Source: Bog-756 sp043784065
GTDB lineage: Bacteria > Actinomycetota > Acidimicrobiia > Acidimicrobiales > RAAP-2
Length of the DNA: 64,000 nt
Reading direction: 5' to 3'
Assembly: GCA_043784065.1 (NCBI GenBank)
Contig: JAYVYR010000002.1
Span: forward strand, 21,929-85,928
Shown: positions 47,108 through 55,645 of the stretch, one piece after another
How positions within the stretch are numbered: position 1 is the stretch's first letter
Layout: every line of letters starts with the position of its first letter
The notes under the pieces: model-generated
What the model was told of the DNA's origin: nothing
The model's input: the letters and a program-made list of their open reading frames with translations, nothing else
The model's database searches: none
Program-made: the position numbers and the translations under genes

Positions 47108-47528
47108 CAGGGGACCGACCGGATCCGAGGGGTGTACGCGAGAACGGTCCGCTGGCCGGACCCAACCGGATCAGCATGCCACCTCGCAGTCGAACCCTGC
47201 GCTCGATACCGGCCAGCATGCCCACGGCCGAGGCGTCCACCACCCGCAAGCCGTCGGTACACAGCTCGATCTTCCGCGCGCCGTCGTCCAGCAGCTCACC
47301 CACCACTTCGTGAAGATTGGCCGCTGTCGTGGCGTCGAGGCGACCGGCCAGACGGATCCGGACCGGGACCACGTCGACTTCAACCCACAACTCAAGGGCG
47401 ACGTCCCCTCTCCAGTCGGCTGCACCCATTGGACGGGCCAGCCCAACCGGAGGCGACGCAACATCCACTGAACGCTCCATCCGATCGTCCGGCAACGATC
47501 CCGTCCGCTCGACTTCCATGGTCTCCAC
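47097..47528 (-). CDS. STAS domain protein (anti-sigma factor antagonist-like)
   Basis: A 143-residue protein with a STAS domain from about residue 43: ALELWVEVDVVPVRIRLAGR, LDATTAANLHEVVGELLDDG and LRVVDASAVGMLAGIERRVR. The Ser of DASAVGM is at the site phosphorylated in SpoIIAA/RsbV-type antagonists. The first 40 residues are unrelated. It would release a sigma factor from an anti-sigma kinase; none is encoded nearby. The start ATG 47528 has GGAG four bases upstream; ATG 47519 is possible. It is followed by the GNAT gene on the same strand. Confidence 0.78.
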   Translation of the reverse strand: METMEVERTGSLPDDRMERSVDVASPPVGLARPMGAADWRGDVALELWVEVDVVPVRIRLAGRLDATTAANLHEVVGELLDDGARKIELCTDGLRVVDASAVGMLAGIERRVRLRGGMLIRLGPASGPFSRTPLGSGRSPGRW

Positions 47529-47653
47529 CCCCGCTCATCAACTGCCGCCAGTGGCCTGCCGGAACACACGGGTCCGCGAGCCTCGCAGGCCGTGTGCGCC
47601 GGAACTAGCTGTACCCATGATCGTAGAACGAGGCCGTCGATCCCAGGGCCGAA

Positions 47654-47675
47654 GGTCCCGACGGGACCCTTGGCC
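47654..47675. promoter_or_regulatory. DevR/DosR-like box 1 with perfect inverted repeat
   Basis: GGTCCCG-A-CGGGACC (47654-47668) is a perfect 7-bp inverted repeat, and GGGACCCTTGGCC (47663-47675) resembles the GGGAC...GGCC core of DosR boxes. It lies between the divergent STAS and coiled-coil protein genes. Confidence 0.45.
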
Positions 47676-47709
47676 ATGCCGTCGATCCCGGTCGTCATCG
47701 CAGTCCGTC

Positions 47710-47724
47710 GGGACGTTCGGCCCT
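47710..47724. promoter_or_regulatory. DevR/DosR-like box 2
   Basis: GGGACGTTCGGCCCT. Compared with the mycobacterial DosR motif GGGACTTNNGGCCCT (from memory) only one fixed position differs. It lies about 70 bases before the ATG at 47795 and about 1.5 kb from the DevR/DevS-like genes. Confidence 0.55.
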
Positions 47725-47794
47725 ACCCGTGTGGTCAGCCACCGACCAACGTGGAGGGGAGATCAACGAGCTGTCCACAGCCGAGGAGCGAACC

Positions 47795-48121
47795 ATGAGC
47801 ACCACCGAAGACCAGTCCTCACCTCGAGAGGAATCGGGCATCGACCGCCTCGAGCGCCTGCTCGAGGACTGGCGGGCCAAGATCGACGATCTGCTCGTCC
47901 AGGTCGACCTGGCATCCAAGGACGTCTCCGAGGACCTACGGAGCCGGGCGACCGCCGCCGAGAACGCCTACCTGGCGGCCAAGAGCAAGCTACGGGAGAT
48001 TCCGAAGGACACCGGTTCCAATGTCGTGGCGCTCCGTAGCGGTGTCGAGAAACTGCTCGACGATCTTCGCCAGGCCTACCAGTCTGCCGAATCCGCCCTC
48101 CGTCGGAGCCGGTCCGAGTAA
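47795..48121 (+). CDS. Small coiled-coil protein of unknown function
   Basis: A 108-residue hydrophilic, charged protein, almost all helical by eye, with heptad-like spacing (IDRLERLLEDWRAKIDDLLV, LRSGVEKLLDDLRQAYQSAE). No family is recognised; no signal peptide or membrane segment. The start ATG 47795 is clear because GAGGAG lies seven bases upstream. The two DevR-like boxes in front of it suggest control by the nearby DevR/DevS system, so it may be a hypoxia or stress protein. It could be a small scaffold or a DNA-associated protein; nothing in the sequence decides. Confidence 0.75.
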   Translation: MSTTEDQSSPREESGIDRLERLLEDWRAKIDDLLVQVDLASKDVSEDLRSRATAAENAYLAAKSKLREIPKDTGSNVVALRSGVEKLLDDLRQAYQSAESALRRSRSE

Positions 48122-48204
48122 CGGGGGGAAGGGCTAGCCGGGGGGACGGATGCCGGTCTCGGTCCCCACCACCCTGATGAGCCGACAGGCCCAAGGACGC
48201 GCAG

Positions 48205-48546
48205 GTGAACGCCATGTACTCACATCTGCTGGAAGCAGTGCTCGCCTACGAAGCTGACCCTGCCACCCGATCCCGGTCCCAGGGTCCGCTGGCAGACGTC
48301 ATCCGACTCCGGCACACCATGGAGCGCCACGCAGTCCGGACCGATCCCGGATGGGCACTCCAAGCCGTGGCCGATCAGTTGGCCTACGACGCTGGTCTGA
48401 TACGGCTGGCTCGCAGACGGGGTATCGCCATCCGGTCCGATGCATTCGACATTCCCGAGCGAGGGCGGACCGCTCTTGAGGATGCGCTCCTCGCCCAGGG
48501 GGTCGACCTATCTCGTCGGACAGATAACGGACCCGACTCGCTCTGA
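48205..48546 (+). CDS. Small protein of unknown function
   Basis: A 113-residue, mostly helical protein without recognised domain. Segments MYSHLLEAVLAYEADPATRS, QAVADQLAYDAGLIRLARRR and FDIPERGRTALEDALLAQGV look like well-formed helices with normal codon bias. GTG 48205 follows AAGGA; ATG 48214 in the same frame is an alternative. A GGGGAC...GTCCCC inverted repeat with 14-base spacing (48142-48167) lies upstream. It sits between the DevR-like box genes and the DevR gene and may share their regulation. Confidence 0.65.
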   Translation: MNAMYSHLLEAVLAYEADPATRSRSQGPLADVIRLRHTMERHAVRTDPGWALQAVADQLAYDAGLIRLARRRGIAIRSDAFDIPERGRTALEDALLAQGVDLSRRTDNGPDSL

Positions 48547-48608
48547 CTCATCCTGGTACTACGGTCCGCTCGGCTGGCGGAGCACGGCAGTGCGGCAGGC
48601 AGGAGGGC

Positions 48609-49280
48609 TCAGGTACCCGAGGCGTCGGTGCGGTGGTCGCGCTCGGTTCGCTCGTGGATCCGGGTGGCATAGGAGGCGGCCTGGGTGCGGCGCTCCATAC
48701 CCAATTTAGTGAGCAGGTTGGAAACGTAGTTCTTGACGGTCTTCTCGGCCAGGAACATCGACTCGGCGATCTGCCGGTTGGTCTTCCCTTCGGCGATGAG
48801 GTCGAGGATCCGACGCTCCTGAGGGGTCAGACTGGCCAGCAGGGGATCCTCCTCGGGGCCATCGCGGAGCCGACGCAGCACCCGGTCGGTGAGCGCCGGA
48901 TCGAGCAGAGACCCGCCTGCCGCCACCCGCCGGATGTCGTCGATCAGACTGTTCCCACCGACCTGTTTCAAGACGTAGCCCGACGACCCCGCCATGATCG
49001 ACGCGAACAGAGCCTCGTCGTCGGCGTAGGAGGTCAGCATGATGCACGCCGTCGCCGGCATCTGGGCCCGAATGTCGCGGCACACCTCGACCCCGCTGCC
49101 GTCCGGCAGTCGGATGTCGAGGATGGCCACGTCCGGTCGCAAGGCGGGTATCCGGCTGAGAGCTTCCGCCACGGTGCCGCCCTCCCCCACCACCTCGAGG
49201 TCGTCAGTCGACTCGAGCAGGGAACGCAGGCCGGTGCGGACGATCTCATGGTCGTCGAGGAGGAATACTCGGATCGTCAT
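48609..49280 (-). CDS. NarL/DevR-type response regulator
   Basis: A 223-residue response regulator. The receiver domain has acidic Asp9/Asp10 in VFLLDDHEIVRTGL, phospho-acceptor Asp55 in VAILDIRLPDGSGV, and Lys105 in GYVLKQVGG. The LuxR-type helix-turn-helix is at about 150-205 (LTPQERRILDLIAEGKTNRQ, IAESMFLAEKTVKNYVSNLL). Closest in character to DevR/DosR of mycobacteria, the regulator of the hypoxia response. The start ATG 49280 is six codons inside the longest frame. It is divergent from a DevS-like kinase, with which it must form a two-component pair. Confidence 0.88.
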   Translation of the reverse strand: MTIRVFLLDDHEIVRTGLRSLLESTDDLEVVGEGGTVAEALSRIPALRPDVAILDIRLPDGSGVEVCRDIRAQMPATACIMLTSYADDEALFASIMAGSSGYVLKQVGGNSLIDDIRRVAAGGSLLDPALTDRVLRRLRDGPEEDPLLASLTPQERRILDLIAEGKTNRQIAESMFLAEKTVKNYVSNLLTKLGMERRTQAASYATRIHERTERDHRTDASGT

Positions 49281-49352
49281 CGTCGACCATTTGACCACGT
49301 TGCGGCATGTTCGTGGGCGGTGGGCTCTTCAGGTGCCGTAACCTTGCCCATC

Positions 49353-50546
49353 GTGCCGGACGACGCCCCGCGAAAGCGAGCTGCCTACGATGCCATCCAG
49401 GACCCGGACAGGCTCCGTCGGGTCCTGGAGGCCAGCTTGCTTCTCGAAGCCAACCTCCACCTCGGCGACCTTCTGTCTCACATCGTCGAAGAGGCCCGTT
49501 CGCTTGCCAACGCACGCTACGGGGCCCTCGGTGTTCTCAATGAGAGCGGCACGGCGACAGAGGACTTCTTGACGTCGGGGCTTCCGACTGATGTTGAGGC
49601 CCGCATGCTCCAAGGACCCCTTCCCACCGGCAAGGGTGTCCTCGGCTTGCTGATCAAGGACCCACGGCCCATGCGGATCGCCGTGCTGGGCGACGATCCG
49701 GCGAGCGCCGGGTTCCCGTCCGGACATCCTCCCATGACATCGTTCCTGGGCGCTCCGATCCGAGTCAGGGACCGTGTCTACGGCAACCTCTACCTGACGG
49801 ACAAGATCGGGGCAGACGCGTTCACGTCCGACGACGAGGCCGTCATTGAGGCCCTGGCCATGGCGGCCGGTATCGCCGTCGAGAATGCCCGACTCCACCA
49901 GCGGGTAGGCGAGGTAGCTGTGTACGAGGACCGGGACCGCATGGCCCGGGACCTGCATGACGGCGTGATCCAGCGTCTCTTCGCCATCGGGCTGTCGCTC
50001 CAGGGCCTTTCGGTCAGTCCAGCGGGCAGGTCGGTCGCCGACACTCTGGCCGCTGCCGTTGCCGATATCGACGAGACCATTCGCCAGGTCCGGGCTACCA
50101 TCTTCGAACTCGGCGGTGCCGGGGGCGGCCACGGCATCCGGGCCCTCCTCGTGGCCCTGGCCGAGGAGCTGCGCCCCGTTGTCGGCTTCGACGTGCCCGT
50201 CGAGTTTCACGGGCCGGTCGACACCGCGGTCAGCGAGGCTGTCCTCGAACACCTCCTGCCTGTTGTGCGGGAAGCGCTCACCAACATCGGCCGGCATGCG
50301 CATGCCACACGCGCCAAGATCCGGCTCTCGGTCATCGGCCACCAGTGCCGGCTGGAGATCGCCGACAACGGTCGTGACTTCGTCGACGGTCCGTCGGCGG
50401 ACGGGGGCCACGGACTGGTCAACATGCGACGGCGGGCCGAGCGTCTGGGTGGCTCCTTCGAAATCACTCACCCTGTGGCGGGCGGGACCACTATCGCTTG
50501 GCAGGTCCCGGCATTCCCAAGCCGGACCCCGCGTTCCGACGACTGA
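49353..50546 (+). CDS. GAF-domain histidine kinase, DevS/DosT-like
   Basis: A 397-residue cytoplasmic sensor kinase. One GAF domain covers about residues 38-182 (VEEARSLANARYGALGVLNE, LGAPIRVRDRVYGNLYLTDK). A HisKA_3 dimerisation domain has the phospho-His202 in EDRDRMARDLHDGVIQRLFA. A HATPase_c domain is at about 285-390 (REALTNIGRHAHA, GHGLVNMRRRAERLGG). Mycobacterial DevS/DosT have two GAF domains, the first binding heme; here only the second type is present, so the sensed signal may differ. Start GTG 49353 after TAACCT. It is divergent from the DevR-like regulator. Confidence 0.87.
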   Translation: MPDDAPRKRAAYDAIQDPDRLRRVLEASLLLEANLHLGDLLSHIVEEARSLANARYGALGVLNESGTATEDFLTSGLPTDVEARMLQGPLPTGKGVLGLLIKDPRPMRIAVLGDDPASAGFPSGHPPMTSFLGAPIRVRDRVYGNLYLTDKIGADAFTSDDEAVIEALAMAAGIAVENARLHQRVGEVAVYEDRDRMARDLHDGVIQRLFAIGLSLQGLSVSPAGRSVADTLAAAVADIDETIRQVRATIFELGGAGGGHGIRALLVALAEELRPVVGFDVPVEFHGPVDTAVSEAVLEHLLPVVREALTNIGRHAHATRAKIRLSVIGHQCRLEIADNGRDFVDGPSADGGHGLVNMRRRAERLGGSFEITHPVAGGTTIAWQVPAFPSRTPRSDD

Positions 50547-50658
50547 GGTATCCGATCGGAGGAATGCCTCCGATCTCTGGGACCACAGGCCGCCGACCTC
50601 GTACGAAAACGTCCGGTCACCGGAGTCCGACCAATCCAGAGGCGGCTCGTAGGCACTG

Positions 50659-50838
50659 GTGGTGGCCGCGCTCGCACTGCATGACGGCACTCTCACGCTC
50701 ACCCTCGCCCGGATCGAGCGCATCGAAGGGTTCCATCGAGACCTGACCGCGCCGCTCTCGGCTGTCACCGCAGTGTGGGTGGTCGACGATCCAGACTCGG
50801 TGGCCGCCCAGGTGTCCGGGGTGGCCGGGCTGTCGTGA
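50659..50838 (+). CDS. Short open frame, possible truncated hypothetical protein
   Basis: A 59-residue frame in the 344-base gap between the sensor kinase and the sulfatase. It reads LALHDGTLTLTLARIERIEG, HRDLTAPLSAVTAVWVVDDP. The strand-turn-strand pattern resembles the first half of small actinobacterial proteins with GDLxVPxSxVxxVEVVDDP, which normally continue for 50 more residues; here a stop follows GLS. It may be a real short gene or a truncated relic. No ribosome site is seen. The rest of the gap holds nothing recognised. Confidence 0.35.
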   Translation: MVAALALHDGTLTLTLARIERIEGFHRDLTAPLSAVTAVWVVDDPDSVAAQVSGVAGLS

Positions 50839-50890
50839 GGCGGGCCGGGCCGGGTGAGTTCAGAGTTTGGAGCGCTCCCTGACGGAGTGG

Positions 50891-52333
50891 TCAGACCGGG
50901 CGCAACTCCGACCACAGCCCGCGTCGCTCGGGGCCCAGCAGCTGCTGGGTATAGGCGCCACCCAAGTTGGTGGACCGCCAGGTCAACATGGACTGGGCTA
51001 GCGGGAGCACTACGGCGGGGTCCTCGGTGGTCGTGTGCCAGTCAGGGTCGGCGGCCAGGTCGAAGCACAGCCACGACCCGTCGGCGAACTGCACATAGGC
51101 TTGGGTGGCAGTGCGCTCGACGGCCAGGTTTGTCCGCTCGAGGCTAGGGTCCATGCCTCCGGTCGTCCTAGTGGGGCCCATGACCATGTCCCGCCAGTCC
51201 CACTCCCAGTGGGCCGAGCTCCGCCAGCGCTCGGGCATGATGCCATCGAGAAATGGCACGAGCGAAGCTCCATCGCACTGCGCTGGTATCTCCTGGCCAA
51301 GCAGCTCGGCGATGGTGGGGAGCACGTCGACGGCCTCGGTAAACGACTCAACCGCTCGGCCGGCAGCGGCCGGATGGTGGGGAGCGCGCACGATGCAGGG
51401 GATGGCGTAGGTCGACTCGTAGAACCCGAGCTTCTGGATCAGTCCATGGTCGCCGAGCTGCTCGCCGTGGTCGGCCGTCACTACCAGAAGCGTGTCGTCG
51501 TACTGGCCCGTCGCCTCGAGGTGGTCCAGTACCCGACCGAATTGATCGTCGACTTCGGACACCATGCCGAAGTATTGGCTCCGCAGATGGGCCATGGCTG
51601 CACGATCGGTGGGCGCCGCGCAGATCGGGATGGTGCGAGCCGTATCGACCAGCGGGTGGATGCCCGGGTCGACAGCCAGCGGGGTGCCGACATCATCGGG
51701 CGAGTAGCGGGTCGACCACCGGCCCGCCGCGGCATACGGCGGGTGGGGACGCAGGTAGCTGGCGTGGGCGAACCACGGACCGTCTTGGCGGTCGATCCAC
51801 GCGATCAGGGCGTCGGAAAGAAATGCCGAGACGCTGGCCTCGGCCGGGCGGTCGGGCTCGGTGGCCAGCGCCCGGTCGGCCTGCAGGTTCCCGTACCCGA
51901 GAGACTCCAGCATGGCCAGCCAGGACACCATCCTTCCGTCAAGCAGGAGCTCGGCATCAAAACCCGGCAGCACGCCCTCGTAGGTGTCGAGACGCGGGTC
52001 GGAGGGGTCGGACACCACCGAGGGATCTACGCCCTGATCGGTATAGCCGAAGAGGGACGGCGTGTACCCGGCCCGACGGGCCAGCCGGGCCACGTTGTCG
52101 AAGCGGTTCTCGAGCGGCGTGCCGTTGGCCACTACACGGTGGTTCATCTGGTACATACCGGTGTAGAGCGAGGCCCGAGCGGGGGCGCAGGGCGCGGCCT
52201 GGCCGAAATGGGCGGCGAATCGGACTCCCGAAGCGGCGAGCCGGTCGAGATTGGGCGTCTCGACCAACGGGTGGCCGGCCGCTGACAGGCAGTCGGCCCG
52301 GAACTGATCAAGGGTGACCAAGAGGACGTTCAC
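50891..52333 (-). CDS. Sulfatase family hydrolase (type I, formylglycine site)
   Basis: A 480-residue sulfatase of the alkaline phosphatase superfamily. The formylglycine site is CAPARASLYTG with Cys49 in the C-x-P-x-R context, so it needs maturation by a formylglycine-generating enzyme, which is not encoded here. The N-terminal metal site is VLLVTLDQFRADC and the later one LLVVTADHGEQLGDHGLIQK. No signal peptide is visible, so it appears cytoplasmic. The start is put at GTG 52333; the frame extends 31 codons further to 52426 without family likeness. It is divergent from the flavin monooxygenase. Substrate unknown. Confidence 0.87.
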   Translation of the reverse strand: MNVLLVTLDQFRADCLSAAGHPLVETPNLDRLAASGVRFAAHFGQAAPCAPARASLYTGMYQMNHRVVANGTPLENRFDNVARLARRAGYTPSLFGYTDQGVDPSVVSDPSDPRLDTYEGVLPGFDAELLLDGRMVSWLAMLESLGYGNLQADRALATEPDRPAEASVSAFLSDALIAWIDRQDGPWFAHASYLRPHPPYAAAGRWSTRYSPDDVGTPLAVDPGIHPLVDTARTIPICAAPTDRAAMAHLRSQYFGMVSEVDDQFGRVLDHLEATGQYDDTLLVVTADHGEQLGDHGLIQKLGFYESTYAIPCIVRAPHHPAAAGRAVESFTEAVDVLPTIAELLGQEIPAQCDGASLVPFLDGIMPERWRSSAHWEWDWRDMVMGPTRTTGGMDPSLERTNLAVERTATQAYVQFADGSWLCFDLAADPDWHTTTEDPAVVLPLAQSMLTWRSTNLGGAYTQQLLGPERRGLWSELRPV

Positions 52334-52492
52334 CCTCTTTACTCTTGCAGCCCCGGCGGCTCTCGACCACTTACGAAGTGCCGCAGCCACCCGTTCCGAC
52401 GTCCACTGCGTACACCCAACGTTCACCGTGGGTTGGGGTCACCTGTCCAGCCTCACGGAAAGGCCGCCGGGGGTTCCGGACTGCGAAATGCC

Positions 52493-52498
52493 TAGACT
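52493..52498 (+). promoter_or_regulatory. -10 element of the flavin monooxygenase gene (leaderless type)
   Basis: TAGACT, six bases before the GTG at 52505. Confidence 0.5.
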
Positions 52499-52504
52499 TC
52501 AACT

Positions 52505-54010
52505 GTGGAGCACGTCGATGTCCTTATCCTCGGAGCTGGCCTGTCCGGAGTGGGGAGCGCCTGTCATCTCGAGGCCAAACGTCCCGGAACCACCTACGCC
52601 ATCCTCGAGGCACGAGACGCCATCGGCGGAACGTGGGATCTCTTCCGCTATCCAGGGATCCGGTCAGACTCGGACATGTTCACCCTCGGGTACTCGTTCG
52701 AGCCGTGGGTGGGCGACAAGGCCATCGCCGATGGTCCGTCGATTCTCAACTACATCCGCACCACGGCCCGCACTCACGGGATCGAGAAGAAGGTCCACTT
52801 CAACCGGCGCGCCGTGTCCGCATCGTGGTCGACTCCCGATGCCCACTGGACCGTCGAGGTCGAATGCACCGACACCGGCGCACGTGAAGTTCTGACCTGC
52901 AGCTTCCTGTGGGGCAACACCGGCTACTACCGCTACGACCGAGGGTACCGGCCCGATTTCCCGGGAGAGGAGTGCTTTGGCGGCACCCTCATCCATCCTC
53001 AGCACTGGCCCGAGGACCTCGAATGGCAGGGCAAGCGGATCGTGGTCGTCGGGAGCGGGGCCACTGCTGTGACCCTCGTGCCGGCGCTGGCCCACGAAGC
53101 GGCCCATGTGACCATGCTGCAGCGCTCGCCCACCTACATCGTCGCGAGACCGGGAGAGGACAAATTGGCCGACTGGCTACGCCGCCACCTACCGGCCCAG
53201 ACCGCGCACGCCATCATCCGATGGAAGAACGTGCTGCTCACCCAGTTCAGCTTCGAATTGAGCCGTCGGGCACCGGACCTGGTGAAGAAGGGAATCCGAA
53301 AGGGAGTCACCGAAGCCCTCCCGGAAGGCTACGACGTCGAAACCAACTTCACCCCTCGCTACGACCCGTGGGACCAGCGCCTATGCCTGGTGCCCGACGG
53401 CGACCTGTTCAAGGCCATCAGGGACCGCCGCGCTGACGTGGTGACGGACACCATCGAGACCTTCACCAAGACTGGCATCCGACTGACGTCGGGCACCGAA
53501 TTGGCTGCCGATATCGTGGTGACGGCAACCGGCCTCACCATGCAGCTGCTGGGCGGGATCGCGCTCGACGTGGACGGCAACGAGGTGGTGCCCGGCGAGA
53601 CGGTGGCCTACAAGGGAATCATGTTGTGCGGCGTGCCCAACATGGCCACCACGTTCGGGTACACCAACGCGTCCTGGACACTGAAGGCCGACCTGACGGC
53701 CGAGTACGTCTGCCGACTGCTCGACCTCATGGACGGGCGCGGCATGAGCCAGTGCACGCCGCTGGCCCCCGACCCAGGACTGCCCGTTGAACCTTTCATC
53801 GACTTCTCGTCGGGGTATGTGACGCGATCGGCGGCCGACCTCCCTAAGCAGGGGGCCACGACACCGTGGCGGCTCCATCAGAACTATCTGCGCGACACCT
53901 GGCTCCTGCGGTTCGCCCGGGTCGACGACGCTCTGCGGTTGTCGAACCCTGTGGTGGCTGCCAGCCCGGTCGCAAGCCTGGCTGCCGCTCAGGCACCGAG
54001 CACAGCCTGA
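52505..54010 (+). CDS. Flavin-containing monooxygenase (Baeyer-Villiger/FMO type)
   Basis: A 501-residue FAD- and NADPH-dependent monooxygenase. The FAD-binding motif is VLILGAGLSGVGSACHLE at about 6-23, the NADPH-binding motif is IVVVGSGATAVTLVPALA near 178-195, and the family fingerprint F-x-G-x3-H-x3-W-P is exact in FGGTLIHPQHWP (about 158-169). FRYPGIRSDSDMFTLGY is typical of the EthA-like group of Baeyer-Villiger monooxygenases. It would insert oxygen into ketones or oxidise S/N atoms. Start GTG 52505. The MFS pump and TetR gene follow on the same strand, 124 bases downstream. Confidence 0.9.
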   Translation: MEHVDVLILGAGLSGVGSACHLEAKRPGTTYAILEARDAIGGTWDLFRYPGIRSDSDMFTLGYSFEPWVGDKAIADGPSILNYIRTTARTHGIEKKVHFNRRAVSASWSTPDAHWTVEVECTDTGAREVLTCSFLWGNTGYYRYDRGYRPDFPGEECFGGTLIHPQHWPEDLEWQGKRIVVVGSGATAVTLVPALAHEAAHVTMLQRSPTYIVARPGEDKLADWLRRHLPAQTAHAIIRWKNVLLTQFSFELSRRAPDLVKKGIRKGVTEALPEGYDVETNFTPRYDPWDQRLCLVPDGDLFKAIRDRRADVVTDTIETFTKTGIRLTSGTELAADIVVTATGLTMQLLGGIALDVDGNEVVPGETVAYKGIMLCGVPNMATTFGYTNASWTLKADLTAEYVCRLLDLMDGRGMSQCTPLAPDPGLPVEPFIDFSSGYVTRSAADLPKQGATTPWRLHQNYLRDTWLLRFARVDDALRLSNPVVAASPVASLAAAQAPSTA

Positions 54011-54133
54011 ACACCCCCCGACGTCACGCCGAAATCGGGCCGACTCGCCACTCGCATCCCTCCAGCACCGAGGCGTCCGAGGGGACCGTGCGATGCCAGA
54101 GCGGAGGTCGCTCCGCTAGGATGTCAGCAACTG

Positions 54134-55645
54134 GTGACATATGCCCGCCGCTCCGCCCTGCTTCTTCCCACGCTGGTATTCGTCGGTCTATTGGTGGCGA
54201 TCGTCAGCAGCCTGGGCGCGCCCTTGGTTCCGACGATCGCTCGCACCTACGGCGTACCCCTGAGCACCGCCCAATGGATCCTGACCGCCGCTCTGCTGAC
54301 GGGAGCCATGGCCACCCCGGTGATGGGTCGCCTGGCCGACGGCGCCCGCCAGCGGGACGTGATCGTGACCACACTCGGCGTAGTCCTGGCGGGCTGCATT
54401 CTGTCGGCCGTGGCCACGTCGTTCGTCGTGCTGGTAGTGGGCCGTGGGCTCCAAGGAGTGGGCCTCGGATTGCTTCCTGTCAACATGGCCATCGCTCGAC
54501 AGAACCTCGAACCTGTGCCGGCGGGCCGGGCCATCGCCACCCTGTCGGTGTCGACCGCCATCGGCGCCGGACTCGGCTATCCGATAACGGCCATGGTCGC
54601 CCAACTGCTGGACCTGCATGCTGCCTATTGGTTCGGAGCCGTGGTGGTGGCCGGTGCACTGGCCGCCTCGCTCCTGGTGCTGCCCCCGCGTTCATCCGCC
54701 GATCCGCTGGTCTTCGATACGGCCGGCGCGGTGCTACTGAGTCTGGCGGTGACCGGGGTGTCCGTGGCATTGAGCGAAGGCGGCACCTGGGGCTGGACGT
54801 CGGTGCGCACGCTCGGAATCATCGTGGTCAGCGCACTCGTGCTGGCCACATGGGTTCCCCTAGAGCTCCGGTCGGCGCACCCACTCGTCAATCTCCACCA
54901 CCTGTCCAACCGCGCCGTACTCATGGCCGACGTAACCGGGTTCCTCATGTGTGTGTCGATGTATCTCGTGGTGCCGATCGTCGTGGAGTTCATCCAGATC
55001 CCGACGTCTGCCGGGTTCGGGTTCGGCGCCTCGGTGATCGTGTCGGGCCTCGTCCTCGTCCCGCTGTCGATTGGGACGTTCCTGGCCAGCCGCCTGCTCG
55101 TTCCCTACGAGCGACGTTTCGGGGTACGAAGCATGATCCCTCTCGGATCCCTGGTGTTCGCCACATCCGCCGCCTATTTCGCTTTCAACCACGACTCGCT
55201 GTGGCAGGCGTTCATCACGCTGGGCATCGTCGGACTCGGCATCGGTTTCACCTTCGCGGCGATGCCCGGCTTCATCGTCCGATCGGTCCCCGCGGCCGAG
55301 ACGGGCAGCGCCACCGGCTTCTACCAGGTGCTGCGCAACATCGGCCTGTCGGTGGGCAGCGCACTCGGAGCAGCCGTACTCCTGGCCCGCACTCAGCCCG
55401 GTGCCACCTTCCCTGATCTGGGCGGGTTCCGGGTGGCACTGCTCATGTCCGCGGGGCTCGGCCTCGTGACCGCACTACTCGCCTTCGTCCTACCTGGCCA
55501 TGCCGAACCAGGACCAGGTCGTGGTCCTCACCGGGAGGGCCATGACCCAATGGAGACCCGGATGGACGAGGAGGCGCTGCTCGGGTCATCCGGTGCCATG
55601 TTGGCCAGCGAGTTCGACCTCGATGCCGAGCGACGGCCGTCGTGA
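54134..55645 (+). CDS. MFS transporter, drug exporter type (DHA2/EmrB-QacA)
   Basis: A 503-residue major facilitator with about 13-14 membrane helices. The motif A loop is MGRLADGARQRD and motif C is IGAGLGYPITAMVAQ, which indicate a proton-driven exporter. The first helix is LVFVGLLVAIVSSLGAPLVP and helix 4 carries VVGRGLQGVGLGLLPVNMA. The start is GTG 54134, near a TAGGAT element. The C-terminal 45 residues are hydrophilic. The TetR gene follows with a four-base overlap (GTGA), so the pump is probably controlled by that repressor. Substrates are unknown. Confidence 0.87.
   Translation: MTYARRSALLLPTLVFVGLLVAIVSSLGAPLVPTIARTYGVPLSTAQWILTAALLTGAMATPVMGRLADGARQRDVIVTTLGVVLAGCILSAVATSFVVLVVGRGLQGVGLGLLPVNMAIARQNLEPVPAGRAIATLSVSTAIGAGLGYPITAMVAQLLDLHAAYWFGAVVVAGALAASLLVLPPRSSADPLVFDTAGAVLLSLAVTGVSVALSEGGTWGWTSVRTLGIIVVSALVLATWVPLELRSAHPLVNLHHLSNRAVLMADVTGFLMCVSMYLVVPIVVEFIQIPTSAGFGFGASVIVSGLVLVPLSIGTFLASRLLVPYERRFGVRSMIPLGSLVFATSAAYFAFNHDSLWQAFITLGIVGLGIGFTFAAMPGFIVRSVPAAETGSATGFYQVLRNIGLSVGSALGAAVLLARTQPGATFPDLGGFRVALLMSAGLGLVTALLAFVLPGHAEPGPGRGPHREGHDPMETRMDEEALLGSSGAMLASEFDLDAERRPS

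Noticed and set aside
51035..52285. 416-codon open frame opposite the sulfatase gene
   Set aside because: Antisense shadow; the sulfatase site on the other strand is unambiguous.
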